Source of the DNA: Guillardia theta CCMP2712
Lineage: Eukaryota > Cryptophyceae > Pyrenomonadales > Geminigeraceae
Reading direction: 5' to 3'
DNA: 64,000 nucleotides
Assembly (NCBI RefSeq): GCF_000315625.1
Contig: NW_005434569.1
Coordinates: 89,349-153,348, forward strand
This document shows, piece by piece, positions 19,200 to 30,117 of the stretch (within the stretch, counting starts at the first letter, position 1; every line of letters starts with the position of its first letter). Position numbers and translations under genes: made by a program. Under the pieces are notes generated by a model that made no database searches, was not told the origin of the DNA, and saw nothing but the letters and a program-made list of their open reading frames with translations.

Positions 19200-21776
19200 C
19201 TACCCAGCGTGCCTGCTCTCGGAGCTGATGCTCTTCGCGGCATCGTGAACACATTTGAAGACATCCCTGGATTCTCTCGGAATCTCCTCTAGACGGTACA
19301 AGAATTTATCCTTCCTGTCTTTGTGTCCTGGGAACAGGCGCGGGCTAGCCACCCTCCATCGCTCGTACATGAGCATCATACGGGCACGATGGAAGACCCA
19401 CCGCCTGTTCTTTCCTTCACAGTCTCGCTTGTAACGGGAGTTCATCATCGCAATCAGCAGGTTCATGATGAGGATTCTGGAGAGGATTACCCAAATCACC
19501 TCGAGCGTGACCGCGAGATTCCTGTCCTGGGAGTGCAGGGCGAGCACGTGAAAGTACATGTAAGCGTCCCCCAGCGAGTTCCATACGAGAGCCCAGGCGG
19601 TGGCCAATGGGTTTCTTGTGTAGTCGAAGTCGGTTGAATACCTGAGTTGCCAGCTGCTGCTGTTTTGAAACATGAGGTAGATAGCGGCAGTGAAGCCGAA
19701 CATGAAGATCAAGTAGACGATGAGACAAATGAGAACGTCTTGAAACATGATGTCCTCCATGATCATCACAAGCTTGCCCACTGGATGGTATGGTATGGCA
19801 ACGTAGAGTAGGGTGAGAAAGGAAAAGAGAGCCGCCAACGAAAGGAAACTGAGCTCAACCTTGTAGTTGCCTACCTCTTGCAAGCCGAAGGACGTCAGGA
19901 CCGTTGTGGCTGTGAGTATACACAACAATGAGAGCATGTTCTTCTGCAGCAGTTGGCTCAAGCACTGTAGCAGTTTCCGCTCTTTCGGCTTCGCTCCCCG
20001 AAGCAGCAATGAGTCCAAGCGCCTCGAGGACAAACCATACACCAGCAGACAAACACTGAAGAAGACAAGAATGATACTGACAATTCTTGTTTGAGCGTCT
20101 GGAATACTTGATACATCACCAATCGGAGCACCAGACAGCGGAAAGAAGTTAGAACGGAAAGCAGAAGTCCGCAAGTGAAGCAAGTAGCAGAACAGAGCCA
20201 GGTAGATAATGTATGGAAGCAGCACGAAAAAGAAAAATATATGCCTGCATGATTTCCATTTGTTCGTGAGCAATTCTTCAAACACGTGGTCATCACAAAA
20301 CTCTGCAAGCTCGAAGTTCACGATAATTTCAAACACGCTCTTCCATTTGTCGTGTTGGTGTAAACTGGAGACCTCCTTGTCATCCGAAGAGTTCTTCACA
20401 CCATAGTTGTCCAGCTGTTCACAGCTGACCTTGGTGTAGCGCTTAGCCCCGAACCGCCATTCAGTCTTCTTCATGTGCTGATCAACGATGTATTGATAAG
20501 TTCGGACCTGACCATGACGGACAGCGAGAGTGAAAGGGGTGTAGCCTGCATCATTCAGAGTGCACAAGAGCTTTGACACATAATGTTCTTGCTCTCCTGT
20601 TTGACGACTCTCCCGGCTCTCCGCAGAGCCACCTTGTAATCCCTCTTGTGACTTTTGACCCTGTAGTGCTGATCCATCTTCGCTGCGAGAAGCTTGTTGT
20701 GTTGGAACTGCCGAACTCTCACCTTGTTGATCGTGATTCTGCCCTATTTCAGCCACCCCTACTTCCCTGCCTGTGTTGGTGGAGTTCAGCTTTTCTTGTT
20801 TCTCCTTTTCCTTTTCAGCTTCTTTTAGCTCATGTTCTTTTTTGAGGAGGAAGTCGATCATGTCTTCGTGACCATGAAGTACAGCTATATGCAGCGCATT
20901 GTTCCCACTGCTGTCAACTTGAGTCAAAACTCTCCACTGCACGTCATTACTTAGCCTTGCAAATATCTTGTTGCAGATTTCCACGTTTCCCTGGCTTGCT
21001 GCAAACGATAAAGGGAACTCTCCGAAGTAGGCGAATGATTGACTGTAGGAATGTATGTTCACGATTGCATCACAACCGTAGTCCTCATGCGATCTGTCGA
21101 TTCCGAGGATACCGAGCATCCATCTCTGAAATGTGGTGATCTGTGCTTTTTTTCTCATCACCAAAGGCTGAAAGAAGAGTCCAGTGGCTTTTAGCCCTAG
21201 CAGGATCTCAAGTTTATCGCCTGCTTTCTTGAGAATCCCGTCGATGCTCTTGCAGTCGTTGTTTGCTATGCAGATATGCAAGATGCTCTCCCCGGTGTAA
21301 ATGCCCAGGTCCTGTGGCTGCCCTCTTGGCCCGTCATGCTCATAGCAACACTCAAGCAGTGCGGTCAACTCGTCGAAATTGAACGCTTGATCCATGATCC
21401 TCCGCTGATTTGGATGTCCATATGCCAGCAAGAACACAAGGTGCACCGGGTGTTCGCCCATCGGGCCTCGGGGAGAGCTTTGTTCGCTATGGCGGGGAGA
21501 GCTTTGTTCGCTATGGCGGGGAGAGCTTTGTTCGCTATGACGGGGAGAGCTTTGTTCGCCGTGAGCAATCAAGTGGCGAAGCTTTTCTTTGATCTGACTG
21601 TCATCCACGGCGGCAAGCAGCTTCTTCATATTCTTCCACGCCGGTGTTTCATGCTGCTCCGCTCGTCGCTCTACTCTCTCCACGTCGAGCCGAGGGTTGA
21701 GGTAGCGGGACTCGAGTTCACTCTTGCTTGTACTTGTCCATCCCTTCACGATTAGACTTCGCCTTTCACGTTCCAT
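19200..21776 (-). CDS. Ankyrin-repeat TRPV-like cation channel
   Basis: Single-exon, 858 aa from the ATG at 21776-21774. The frame is open about 65 codons further upstream but has no ATG there. The N-terminal half has ankyrin-type repeats: YTGESILHICIANND, FGEFPLSFAASQG, SSGNNALHIAVLHGHEDMI and AGYTPFTLAVRHGQV. A Gln/Glu/Lys-rich insert interrupts the repeats. Then come six hydrophobic segments, from IFFFFVLLPYIIYLALFCYL through VSIILVFFSVCLLVYGL, a pore loop near WALVWNSLGD and a last helix rich in Leu/Ile (LIMNLLIAMMNSRY). The motif NLLIAMM and the following Trp/Arg-rich stretch match TRP-channel S6/TRP-box architecture. Expected role: a plasma- or ciliary-membrane Ca2+-permeable sensor channel (family knowledge; the stimulus is unknown). 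The N-terminus carries an 8-residue minisatellite. Confidence 0.85.
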   Translation of the reverse strand: MERERRSLIVKGWTSTSKSELESRYLNPRLDVERVERRAEQHETPAWKNMKKLLAAVDDSQIKEKLRHLIAHGEQSSPRHSEQSSPRHSEQSSPRHSEQSSPRGPMGEHPVHLVFLLAYGHPNQRRIMDQAFNFDELTALLECCYEHDGPRGQPQDLGIYTGESILHICIANNDCKSIDGILKKAGDKLEILLGLKATGLFFQPLVMRKKAQITTFQRWMLGILGIDRSHEDYGCDAIVNIHSYSQSFAYFGEFPLSFAASQGNVEICNKIFARLSNDVQWRVLTQVDSSGNNALHIAVLHGHEDMIDFLLKKEHELKEAEKEKEKQEKLNSTNTGREVGVAEIGQNHDQQGESSAVPTQQASRSEDGSALQGQKSQEGLQGGSAESRESRQTGEQEHYVSKLLCTLNDAGYTPFTLAVRHGQVRTYQYIVDQHMKKTEWRFGAKRYTKVSCEQLDNYGVKNSSDDKEVSSLHQHDKWKSVFEIIVNFELAEFCDDHVFEELLTNKWKSCRHIFFFFVLLPYIIYLALFCYLLHLRTSAFRSNFFPLSGAPIGDVSSIPDAQTRIVSIILVFFSVCLLVYGLSSRRLDSLLLRGAKPKERKLLQCLSQLLQKNMLSLLCILTATTVLTSFGLQEVGNYKVELSFLSLAALFSFLTLLYVAIPYHPVGKLVMIMEDIMFQDVLICLIVYLIFMFGFTAAIYLMFQNSSSWQLRYSTDFDYTRNPLATAWALVWNSLGDAYMYFHVLALHSQDRNLAVTLEVIWVILSRILIMNLLIAMMNSRYKRDCEGKNRRWVFHRARMMLMYERWRVASPRLFPGHKDRKDKFLYRLEEIPRESRDVFKCVHDAAKSISSESRHAG
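21470..21559 (-). repeat. 24-bp coding minisatellite (EQSSPRHS x about 4) in the TRPV-like gene
   Basis: Nearly four tandem 24-bp copies keep the channel frame and encode Glu-Gln-Ser-Ser-Pro-Arg-His-Ser units just before the ankyrin domain. Copies differ by one or two bases, so the array is recent and likely length-polymorphic. Confidence 0.9.
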
Positions 21777-23026
21777 CCTCCCTCCTCTCTCTATCGCTGC
21801 CTGCTTCCACGTCCCTTGTCTCCTGCCGCTTCTCTTCCTCCCCCCCCCCAACTGTCGGGGATGTTCGCCAGGATGTTGGCTACATCTGTGGATTGCTCGC
21901 CCCCCTATTCTCAGAAGACGAAAAATTACTGTCTTTTTATTTATATTAATGTCATTCCGAGGCAGACTCACTTACATAGGAAAAATATCCCATTGCTGCA
22001 TTTTTATAATTATTTGTATTCTCGAGATGAACCTGCTGATAGGCAAATTTACTAAAAATAAACTGCAATTAGATCCGTTCCAGTACCATTGGCAAAATAT
22101 GGATTTAATTTTGTATTATATTATATCTACATTACTGGGAGAGTTGCATTTTCAGGTACTGTTTCCACCACACTGTGTACAAATATCCTTCTACACAATT
22201 ATGACTTAAATATATATAGAAAGATAAAACAATACGATCAATACGAACTTGTTTTTTAAACTAAAAGTCGTGCCGCGGTCGAGGTGTCTAGTTGGTTTAT
22301 GGCCTCTGCGCAGGAGAGGGGCCGGTGGCGGGAGCAGGAGGATGGAGACGGAAGGAGGAGGAGCGAGAGCAGAGGAACGTAGAGTCTCTGTTAGGAGAGG
22401 ACGAAAACAGACCCTTCTCAAGGAGTTGCGGTGAATTGAAGAGGCAGGGAGGAGACAACGGGTGGCTGGCAAGGGCTGGAGCCTTCACGGGGTGGTTTGA
22501 TCCTCCGTGCTGAACCTTGGAAGACGAGGGAGGGAAGAAGCTGAGCCGGACAAGCAGATATAAGAAGAGTCTGCTTTCAAACAAACACATCAAAACCGTG
22601 CAGCAAGGATTGTCCGCTTCTTCTCAGCTTGAACAAAGCACATTGCCCGGTTTCTTTGTTTCTACGATTCCACTGAAGTCTGCGACAATACGTCTTGAAA
22701 GACTTTCTCAATAAAGAAAATAGGAAATTGAGAATTTGATTTCCTTGTTGGGCCCTCCACGAATACGTTATAGGTAGAGCGACCCTGTTGAAACGTGATT
22801 GAAATGCAACAGCTTTTACTGTGTACCGAAGACATTTGATTCGGAGTCCGTAACCTGTTGCATCTACATCATCAACCTGCGCTCAACGACTTAAAGAATT
22901 TGTGAGGGTGAGAATCGTGTGAAGCTGCGCATTGAGGGACTCCGAGCTTTGCTGGTTCCTGGACAAGCAATCAATTCGCGTTGACTGCGTCGACGAACTT
23001 GTGTTGGATTCAAGTCAGTGTTGAGA
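21777..23026. promoter_or_regulatory. Divergent intergenic region between TRPV-like gene and RBBP6-like gene
   Basis: 1.25 kb with no supported gene. The core, about 21940-22260, is strikingly AT-rich compared with its surroundings and contains TATATATAG near 22212. The right part holds 5'-leader-like sequence before the ATG at 23027. It is expected to hold both promoters; no specific binding site is identifiable. Confidence 0.5.
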
Positions 23027-26000
23027 ATGTCGTCAGTAGTGCATTTCCAGTTTCGGAATGCTCTTCTCTCCGACTCGGTTGCTTTCGAAGGGGATCATGT
23101 GAGCCTGAGAGATTTGAAGCTCTTGATAGCGAAGAAGAAAGGACTTTTAAAGGCTTCTGATATTGATTTTGTCATCACGAATAAACAGACAGGAGAAGGT
23201 CAGTTTGATTTGGCATGTTCATAGCGGAACTGACAGCCATTCCTGATGTCAGAATACACTGGAGAAGATACTTTCGTACCCAAGAACACTTCAGTGCTTG
23301 TGAAACGAGTCAATGCAAAAGCTCAACCTCAAGCCTTGAAAGACAACTCCAAACCCCCCACGTGATTGATTCTTGCATCGAATCTATCATTAGATCTGAC
23401 TGCATTTTTCTCGTCTTGGTTTACTTGCAGTGTCGCGCCTGTCATTTCAACAACGGCGCCTCCTCCCTTCTCGACGCAGATCGCTCAATCGGTGAGACGA
23501 ATTATCTTTTTTGACAGTTTCTCGGACTTGACACTGGTGACCCTTGGCTTTCTTTAGAATGAAGAGAAGAAGGCAGCTGATGATTCCACTGAAGATGAGG
23601 AGGCGAAGTTGATAGCAATGATGGAAGAGCAAAATGCTGAATTTCAGAGGTATATGTAATGCTTACTTGGTTAATCTTAACTTTATTCCTCAAAGAGCAC
23701 AGCACCAACGGCGACAGATGCAACAACTTGGTCCGGCTCAATCGAGATTTGGTAAAAGTTTGCCGCGATCCCTGGAAATCGTGACACCTATGTTAGGCCA
23801 GCCAACTGCTGCAAAGCCTCCGCCGTATTATTTGTGCGACAGATGCAAACAAGCCGGCCACTGGAAGAAAGACTGTCCTACCATTGGTGATCCTGCGTAT
23901 GATCAGAAGAAGACAGCCGTTGGAATCCCGATCTCCAGGACACGCGTCATCACAGAAGCAGAAGCCGCAAATGCTACCGAAGGTGTCATGCGACTACCGG
24001 ACGGCCGTTTGGTTCAATGCATGCCTAACGAGTACGTGACAAAACTTGAACTTTGCTCGTATTCAATTCAATACAAGCCTTTGTTGAGGATTTGATCCTG
24101 TAGACTTCATATTTGTTTGTTTGAGTATGCACGTTTGACAGATTTGAATGACTTTGTACTTGTTAATGATGTTGCATCATGTTTTTGGAAGCATTTCGTT
24201 TGTTTTCCTTTGTTCTCTGTTGTTCAAAATCGGCAGCAATTCAGATATGCTTTGTTTTGACCGATCACAGGTTTGTGGGAGTACACTGACAGGTTCTTTC
24301 TCGGCAGAGCGGATTTTGACAAAGCAATTGCGAAAGGAAGTTCATCTATTGTTGTGCCAAAAGATGGCAGCGTTCCCAAGGATTTGCAATGTGCCATGAT
24401 GCCAGGTGCCCTTATAATCGAAGCAGTTGTGCTTCCATGTTGCCAAAGTAATGTCTCCCTGCCGCGCGTCCTGCCGCACCTCCAAGATAACAGCACTTGC
24501 CCCATTTGCTTTCAGCCCGATGTAACCCCTGAGATCTTGAAACCTAATACAAAGTTGAGGGAGTCAGTGAAGGCCTTCTTGAAATCAGCCATCGCACAAG
24601 GAATTACAATCACAGGTGGGCAACCGTCTGCTTCGAAAGTCGAAGGCGAGTCAGATGCAAAAGTTGAGCCGGCTCAGGAAAATAGCAGCTTGGGCTTGAA
24701 TGAAGTGGAAAACAAGGATAGCGTAAAAGACGTTAATTTTTCAGCTTCAGAACGCAGTCCCACCCTTGCAGATGATGGTGCGGACGAATTGTCAGCTTTG
24801 AACGAGAATGCTGAGGACAACGAACAATCAGAAGACAAGATAGATTATGATGATGTCATCAAAGTTGAGCCAGCAGCTTCAGAGTCGACTGCAGACAATA
24901 CCAACTTGGGGCTTGATGACAAGTCTAAGTCCAAGGATGCCCCTGATGACAACGCAAGTCAAGAGGCAGGGACGAAGGAAGCAGGGAAGATCAATCCAGC
25001 TGAAGCTTCCAGCACGGTGCAAGATCCGGACTTGCCTGGCAACCTCAACCAGGAGGGTACAGGACATCCCAGCATGATGCAGGCAGGAAGAATGATGCAG
25101 CCTCCAGGTTTCATGGCCGGGATGATGCGCCAGGGCTACCCCGATGCGGGGCGGAACAGAAATAGTGGTCCTCCACCTATGATGCCGCCACCTATGGGTG
25201 GCTTCCCGGTCCCGCCTCATGGATTCATGGACATGATGAGGATGATGGGAGGCAGGCCAGGCTGGGGGATGCCACATGCAGGACCCAACGGCATGCCGAT
25301 GCTTCCACAGATGATGCCGGGGATGCCAATGGGCTGGCCTATGGGTAACTTCCCTAATTGGGGCAGACCTGGCTCAAGATCACCTTCTCGGTCTCGTTCA
25401 CGTTCCTTGTCGCGTTCGAGGTCCAGGTCGAGAAGTGCGGGAAGGAGAAGTCGTGAAGATAGAAATCGTAGCACCAGGGAAAGGAGCAGAAGCAAAGGGC
25501 GAAACGACCGCAGAAGCTTTTCGAAGAGGAGAGAGGATGAGGGAAAATCGCGGAGAGATGAAGAAAGCAGATCCCGCAGAGAAGATGAGGGCAAGTCTCG
25601 AAGGGTTGATGAAGGCAAATCAAGGAGAGACGAGGAACACAAGAATCGTAAAGCTAGTGCTGAAGGTCGTCAAAGTTCACAATCAACCAGAAAAATATCT
25701 GAAGACGCTGAACGGAAATCCTCGCGCGACGCAAGCAATGCTGAGGACAAAGGCGAGAGACAGCGCGATCCAGAAACATCAGAAAATCGGGGGAGGAAAG
25801 TCGCAGAGCGATCCAAAGTGCAAGATGACAATGAAGCGAAAGCAGAAGCGAAAGCAGAACCAGGGTCTGAGTATACGTTTGACAAGAATGATGAATTTGA
25901 GTCTTTGTTCTTGCCCGATGACGACGACGAAGTTGAAGATGCTGGTAACCATGAGAACGACAAACCGGACTCTGCTCCAGCTGAGAGCTCGAGCGAAAAG

Positions 26001-27306
26001 AGAAAGGAAAGTATATCAGATCGTGAACGCGAACGTGAAAGGACAAGACGGAAAGATGACACAAGGTAGATCTTATTGCTACGAGCTCAGGTGCTCATCT
26101 GAATTTTTGAAACAGAGAATCGCGCGATTCTGGCAGTGATAGAGATCGCAGCAAACAGACAAGAGAAGAACGAGGGTATTGGAAACTGATAGATCCTCTC
26201 TCGCCTCAGTAAGACGCATTTGCAGGTCCAGGGGACGCGGAGACGACGACAGCCGGGAGCGAGTTCGTGACGATGATAAGAATCCACGGGAAGAACTCAG
26301 GCGGCGCAGTGACCGGAGAGACGAAGACAGAGTTCGAGACATCGAGAGGAGGAGAGAAGAGGAACGAAGACGAGAAGAAGATCGACGGAGGGGCGACGAT
26401 CGCAGACGCGAAGATGACAGGCGGAGGAGCGATGACAGAAGGCGCGAGGAAGATAGGAGGAGGGAGAGAACAAGAGACCTCGAACGGGATCGTGAGCGTG
26501 AGCGTGAGCGTGAGCGTGTACGAGAAAGAGAAAGAGAAAGGTGAAAGAATGAATCCTTGGTTCTTATGTGATAGGCTCTCAGGGATCGAGAAGGTCACCG
26601 GGACAGGCGAGACAGGTGAAGTCAAGTACTGCATCATGACTTTGAATGACTGAGATAAACCAGCAGGAAGGAGAAGAGAGACCGAGAAGATGAGAAGGCT
26701 GCTGAAAGCTTGGCGCCGAAGGAAAGGAGCATTGAGAGGGATGCAAGGCATGACATTGAGAGGAAGCGCCGGGAAAGAGAGCGGAAGCGCAGCATGGACG
26801 ATGATGAGAAGCCATCGGAATCGAAGTCAGCGAGCAGCGAAAACAAGACCGAAGGGTCTGATTCACGAGGCAAAGGAAAGGTGATCTTTGACGCTTCTGG
26901 GATGCCGTATCATGGCGATCAGGACCCCCACCGTTCCAAACATGGAGAGAAGAGAGGGAGGAAGGGAGACCGGGGTGAAGAGCGCGAGAAGCCTGCTATC
27001 CTAGATCTCCGCGAGAGCCTGTCTCAACGCGATGCCGACGCAGCTCGAGGAGACAGTCGCAAGGGCAGAGGTAGCGAAACCCCGGCAGACAGCGGCAAGG
27101 AAGAAGACTCGTCAAGCTCCAAGCGGCGGAAGAAGGACGATGGAGATGGTCACATCCCTGTTTCTCAGCGCCTGGGTCCACTGAGGCAAAGGTGAGATGG
27201 CAGGAGAGGAAGAGGTAGTCTCGCTTATTTCTGCCACAGTGGGGAACAGAAAACTTCCCGCAAAGGAGGGCGAAAGGGTGAGCTCACAGTGACTATAACC
27301 TTGTAA
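23027..27306 (+). CDS. RBBP6: RBBP6/Mpe1-like protein (DWNN + CCHC zinc knuckle + degenerate RING/U-box + RS/RE-rich tail)
   Basis: Ten exons placed by eye: 23027-23198, 23253-23361, 23431-23491, 23558-23649, 23696-24031, 24293-26065, 26116-26175, 26226-26540, 26667-27191, 27240-27306 (1169 aa, phases consistent). The family acts in mRNA cleavage/polyadenylation and as a ubiquitin ligase. The N-terminus MSSVVHFQFRNALLSD... is a DWNN ubiquitin-like domain. CDRCKQAGHWKKDC (23839-23880) is the CCHC knuckle. A RING/U-box-like stretch follows at about 24390-24560 (LPCCQSN ... TCPIC) with several canonical cysteines missing. A Met/Pro/Gly-rich region (25070-25370) and long SR, KSRRDE and RERE tracts complete the tail, as in metazoan RBBP6. 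If the last intron (27192-27239, 48 nt) is retained, the protein stops at 27195 after LRQR. It is convergent with the SPEF1 homologue, 96 bp between stops. Confidence 0.85.
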
Positions 27307-27402
27307 AGGGAAGACGCAGGGCATACTGTTCTAGAAATGTTAAATTTTGTCAATTTTCTATCGATGAACTGAACTTTAGTTATGGAGAATCGAGCATTCT
27401 CG

Positions 27403-28587
27403 TTAAGATTGGAAAGATTGGAGCTTGAGCGTCAAAGCCTGAATCAAGCAAGTGAGACCATAGCGGGCCATCGTCAACCTTCACCTGAATTTTTGAATCT
27501 TTCAAGTGTACCAGCTGCTGAAGTGTCAGATCCTCTATAGCAGTCCTCTGTCGCACTTCACCTGTTCTAGTTTCTTTATTTTCGTTTCTAAGATATCCAC
27601 TGTCTCTCGAAGCTCCTGTTGCCATCGTTCACATCACATGATCGTGGATGTAACCATGTTCACCTGAATCGTCTGCTCTTTCTCAATCAAAATCTCCGTG
27701 TCAACCTCCCGCTGCAGATCCGCTCGTCCACTCATTGTTGTCCCCATCCTGTGACAAGTCTCAGCATTGCCTATCAGTCGCCATCTCACCTCGACACAGG
27801 AACTTCCATGTCGCTAGATTGAGATCGCAAGTTCGCCCGAGCGCTGTCAAGGTGCTGAGGAGCACGTGAGCAAGGATTCAGAATTCTTTCTGCACATACT
27901 GGACTCCGGCGCGACGGCTGGGACCCAAAAAATGTTGATTCTAGCCCTATGTAACCAACCTTTGAGTGAGAGAAGGAGAGAGGATAGGCAGAAGGAGACC
28001 CTGATTCTGAGTCTTGCGACTTGAACTGCTGCTCTTGTTGTCAAGCCGGTTCCTATCCTCATTCACCTTGTCGTAGATTTTGAACAAAAACTGGACCAAC
28101 AGGGTGAGGCAAAACCGCAATCGATCAAAAGGTTTCACACTTTCTCCACCGCCATCGGGACACAATTTGCAATGTCTGTCATTTCTGTCTGGGTCAAAAC
28201 AACTCCAACTCTCTTCAGCACCCGCTCTGGCCAAAAGTCAGTGACAATACAATCTTGATGAGCAGGTTACTGTTGAGGGTCTGCCAATTGTAAGTCTTTT
28301 GAGACAGAGCGTTTGCAGCGCTGTAGTTGTGCAGTTCAACGATCCTCGGATAGAAATGATTGAGGAGTTCAGCCATGAGAACTGCAGCTCTGTTACGAGC
28401 GCTTGTCAAACACCTTCCTTCATACCTCCATCGCTGAAATCACGACTGATGTTCCGTTTCGGTCGTGACAATGGTACGGAATCAACCCAAGCATACAAAT
28501 TTTGAATCTGAAAGCCTCAGCGTCAGGCGATGAACTGTGAGTCAGTGCACTGGAACAAAATCTCACCTCGTCATCCGAAAACTCCAT
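27403..28587 (-). CDS. SPEF1: SPEF1/CLAMP homologue (CH-domain microtubule-bundling flagellar protein)
   Basis: Ten small exons rebuilt on the minus strand: 28567-28587, 28426-28507, 28271-28381, 28141-28226, 28000-28090, 27790-27889, 27664-27748, 27562-27615, 27485-27517, 27403-27438. Introns are 59, 44, 44, 50, 110, 41, 48, 44 and 46 nt, all GT-AG. The sum is 699 nt, a 232-aa protein, close to the usual SPEF1 length. It begins MEFSDDEIQNLYAWVDSVPL. The N-terminal calponin-homology domain carries the signatures RPKRNISRDFSDGV, AELLNHFYPRIVELHNY and NWQTLN. A linker rich in Ser follows, then a C-terminal coiled coil (ILIEKEQTIQ, ELRETVDILETKIKKLEQ, QLVHLKDSKIQ, ALTLKLQ). The family decorates axonemal central-pair or bundled microtubules. 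No single ORF reveals this gene; phase agreement across all nine junctions is the main support. Confidence 0.88.
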
Positions 28588-28933
28588 GACTTCTGCCCAC
28601 CACCCACGGAAGGATCGGCAAGATCTTAGATGCAAGATTAGCACAGTGAGCATGCGACGTCTCGTCACGGTATACGACAGAACTCTTGAGATACAAACAC
28701 ACCTAACTCTCAATAACTCTCATCTTCATTATACCATCAAGACTGACATCCATGCCCACATGTTAAATCTTAGCGCCACACACTCTTATCAAACAAATCA
28801 GCTATATGTAGGATCTACTTCTTTCCATGGAGCCTTCTTCTCGCTGTCGGTTCTTCTATCACACACCACATCTGATTTCGTGGCTAGTTTGCCATCCGCA
28901 AATTCAAATTCACCTTCTCTTATTCCTACATCC
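28588..28933. other. Upstream region of the SPEF1 homologue
   Basis: About 350 bp between the SPEF1 start and the CCTCT satellite. No gene is seen; presumably holds the promoter, but no element can be assigned. Confidence 0.4.
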
Positions 28934-29330
28934 TCCCTCTCTCCTCTCCTCTCCTCTCCTCTATCCTCTCCTCTCCTCTATCCTCTCCTCTCCTCTCCTC
29001 TATCCTCTCCTCTCCTCTCCTCTCCTCTCCTCTCCTCTCCTCTCCTCTATCCTCTCCTCTCCTCTCCTCTCCTCTATCCTCTCCTCTCCTCTCCTCTATC
29101 CTCTCCTCTCCTCTCCTCTCCTCTCCTCTATCCTCCCCTCTCCTCTCCTCTCCTCTCCTCTCCTCTCCTCTCCTCTCCTCTCCTCTCCTCTCCTCTGTCC
29201 TCTCCTCTCCTCTCTCCTCTCTCCTCTCCTCTCCTCTCCTCTCCTCTCCTCTCCTCTCCTCTCCTCTCCTCTCCTCTCCTCTGTCCTCTCCTCTCCTCTC
29301 TCCTCTCTCTCTTATCTCCTCCTCCCTCCC
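28934..29330. repeat. CCTCT pentanucleotide satellite
   Basis: About 390 bp of tandem TCCTC/CCTCT units with recurrent CTCTATCC and CTCTGTCC variants that give it a higher-order pattern. All three forward frames are open for long distances, which is a composition artefact. Confidence 0.95.
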
Positions 29331-29419
29331 CTCCCTCTTTCCCTTGTCCTTTCCCCGCCTCTCTCCTGAACATTTTTGGCGCCTTCAAACTGTCGGAACT
29401 TTCATAAGAATGTCATCGT

Positions 29420-29846
29420 TGTAAGAACTCGGATAAGTTCTTGGAGACGGCGAGAAGTTCAGGGTATTGCGTCTCATCGATGGACGAAGCTCAGCGAGAT
29501 GGAAGTGGGTTTCGACATAGGTCTGGAATTAAGGAATCGACGAGCCTGAGGGTCAGGCGGAGAAGAGGGGGTTAGGAGGACACGTGTCGACGGCGCGCTG
29601 TGCATTGTACTTGGTTGCAAGGGACTGAAGGGAAGGTGACTGCTGTGAATAAAGGAAGTGTTGGTGGTGTTGTGTGGTTCTTCTGAGAGTTCTATCATCA
29701 TCAGTGAAGGTGTTGGAGACTGCACAGCTGTGTATCGTTGAGGTGAATAAGGTTGGTGTAAGGATCTCAGGTGTACTGAGAGTTAGTCTTTGGTGGATCT
29801 TGGGTTAAATAGATTCTGGCCAGTGAGGTGGAGGTTGATTCGATTA
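29420..29846 (+). repeat. 5' LTR of the copia element
   Basis: Begins TGTAAGAACTCGG; the first 25 bases include a 7-bp stem (AAGAACT / AGTTCTT). Ends GATTCGATTA and is followed by CA, which would complete a TGT...ACA terminus on this side only. Confidence 0.9.
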
Positions 29847-29868
29847 CAAAGAGAAAATTTTCTCTTTG
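29847..29868. repeat. Perfect 22-bp palindrome directly after the 5' LTR
   Basis: Eleven bases (CAAAGAGAAAA) followed immediately by their reverse complement, at the place where a primer-binding site is expected. No tRNA 3'-end complement such as TGGTATCAG is present there. Confidence 0.85.
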
Positions 29869-30117
29869 TTCTCAGTTCTCATTTTTTTTACTGTTGTTGC
29901 GCAACTGTGATTTACCGTACGGTCTGAACTGGAACAAAGAGTAAGTTCGGTTCATTGTTGCTATTTGAGTCGGTGATTCGATTGTTTGGAATCGTTGTTT
30001 GGAAGTTGGACTCGATTTTTTGCATTTTTTACGCTTGTGCTTGGAAGCTCAGTTTGGAAGGTCGGAGTCGATTCTTGTGTGGAACGTTGCTACTGATTTT
30101 TCGACATTGCTTTTACC

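Noticed and set aside
28586-29407. 273-codon Leu/Ser/Pro-rich plus-strand ORF
   Set aside because: Mostly the CCTCT satellite; no complexity or domain.
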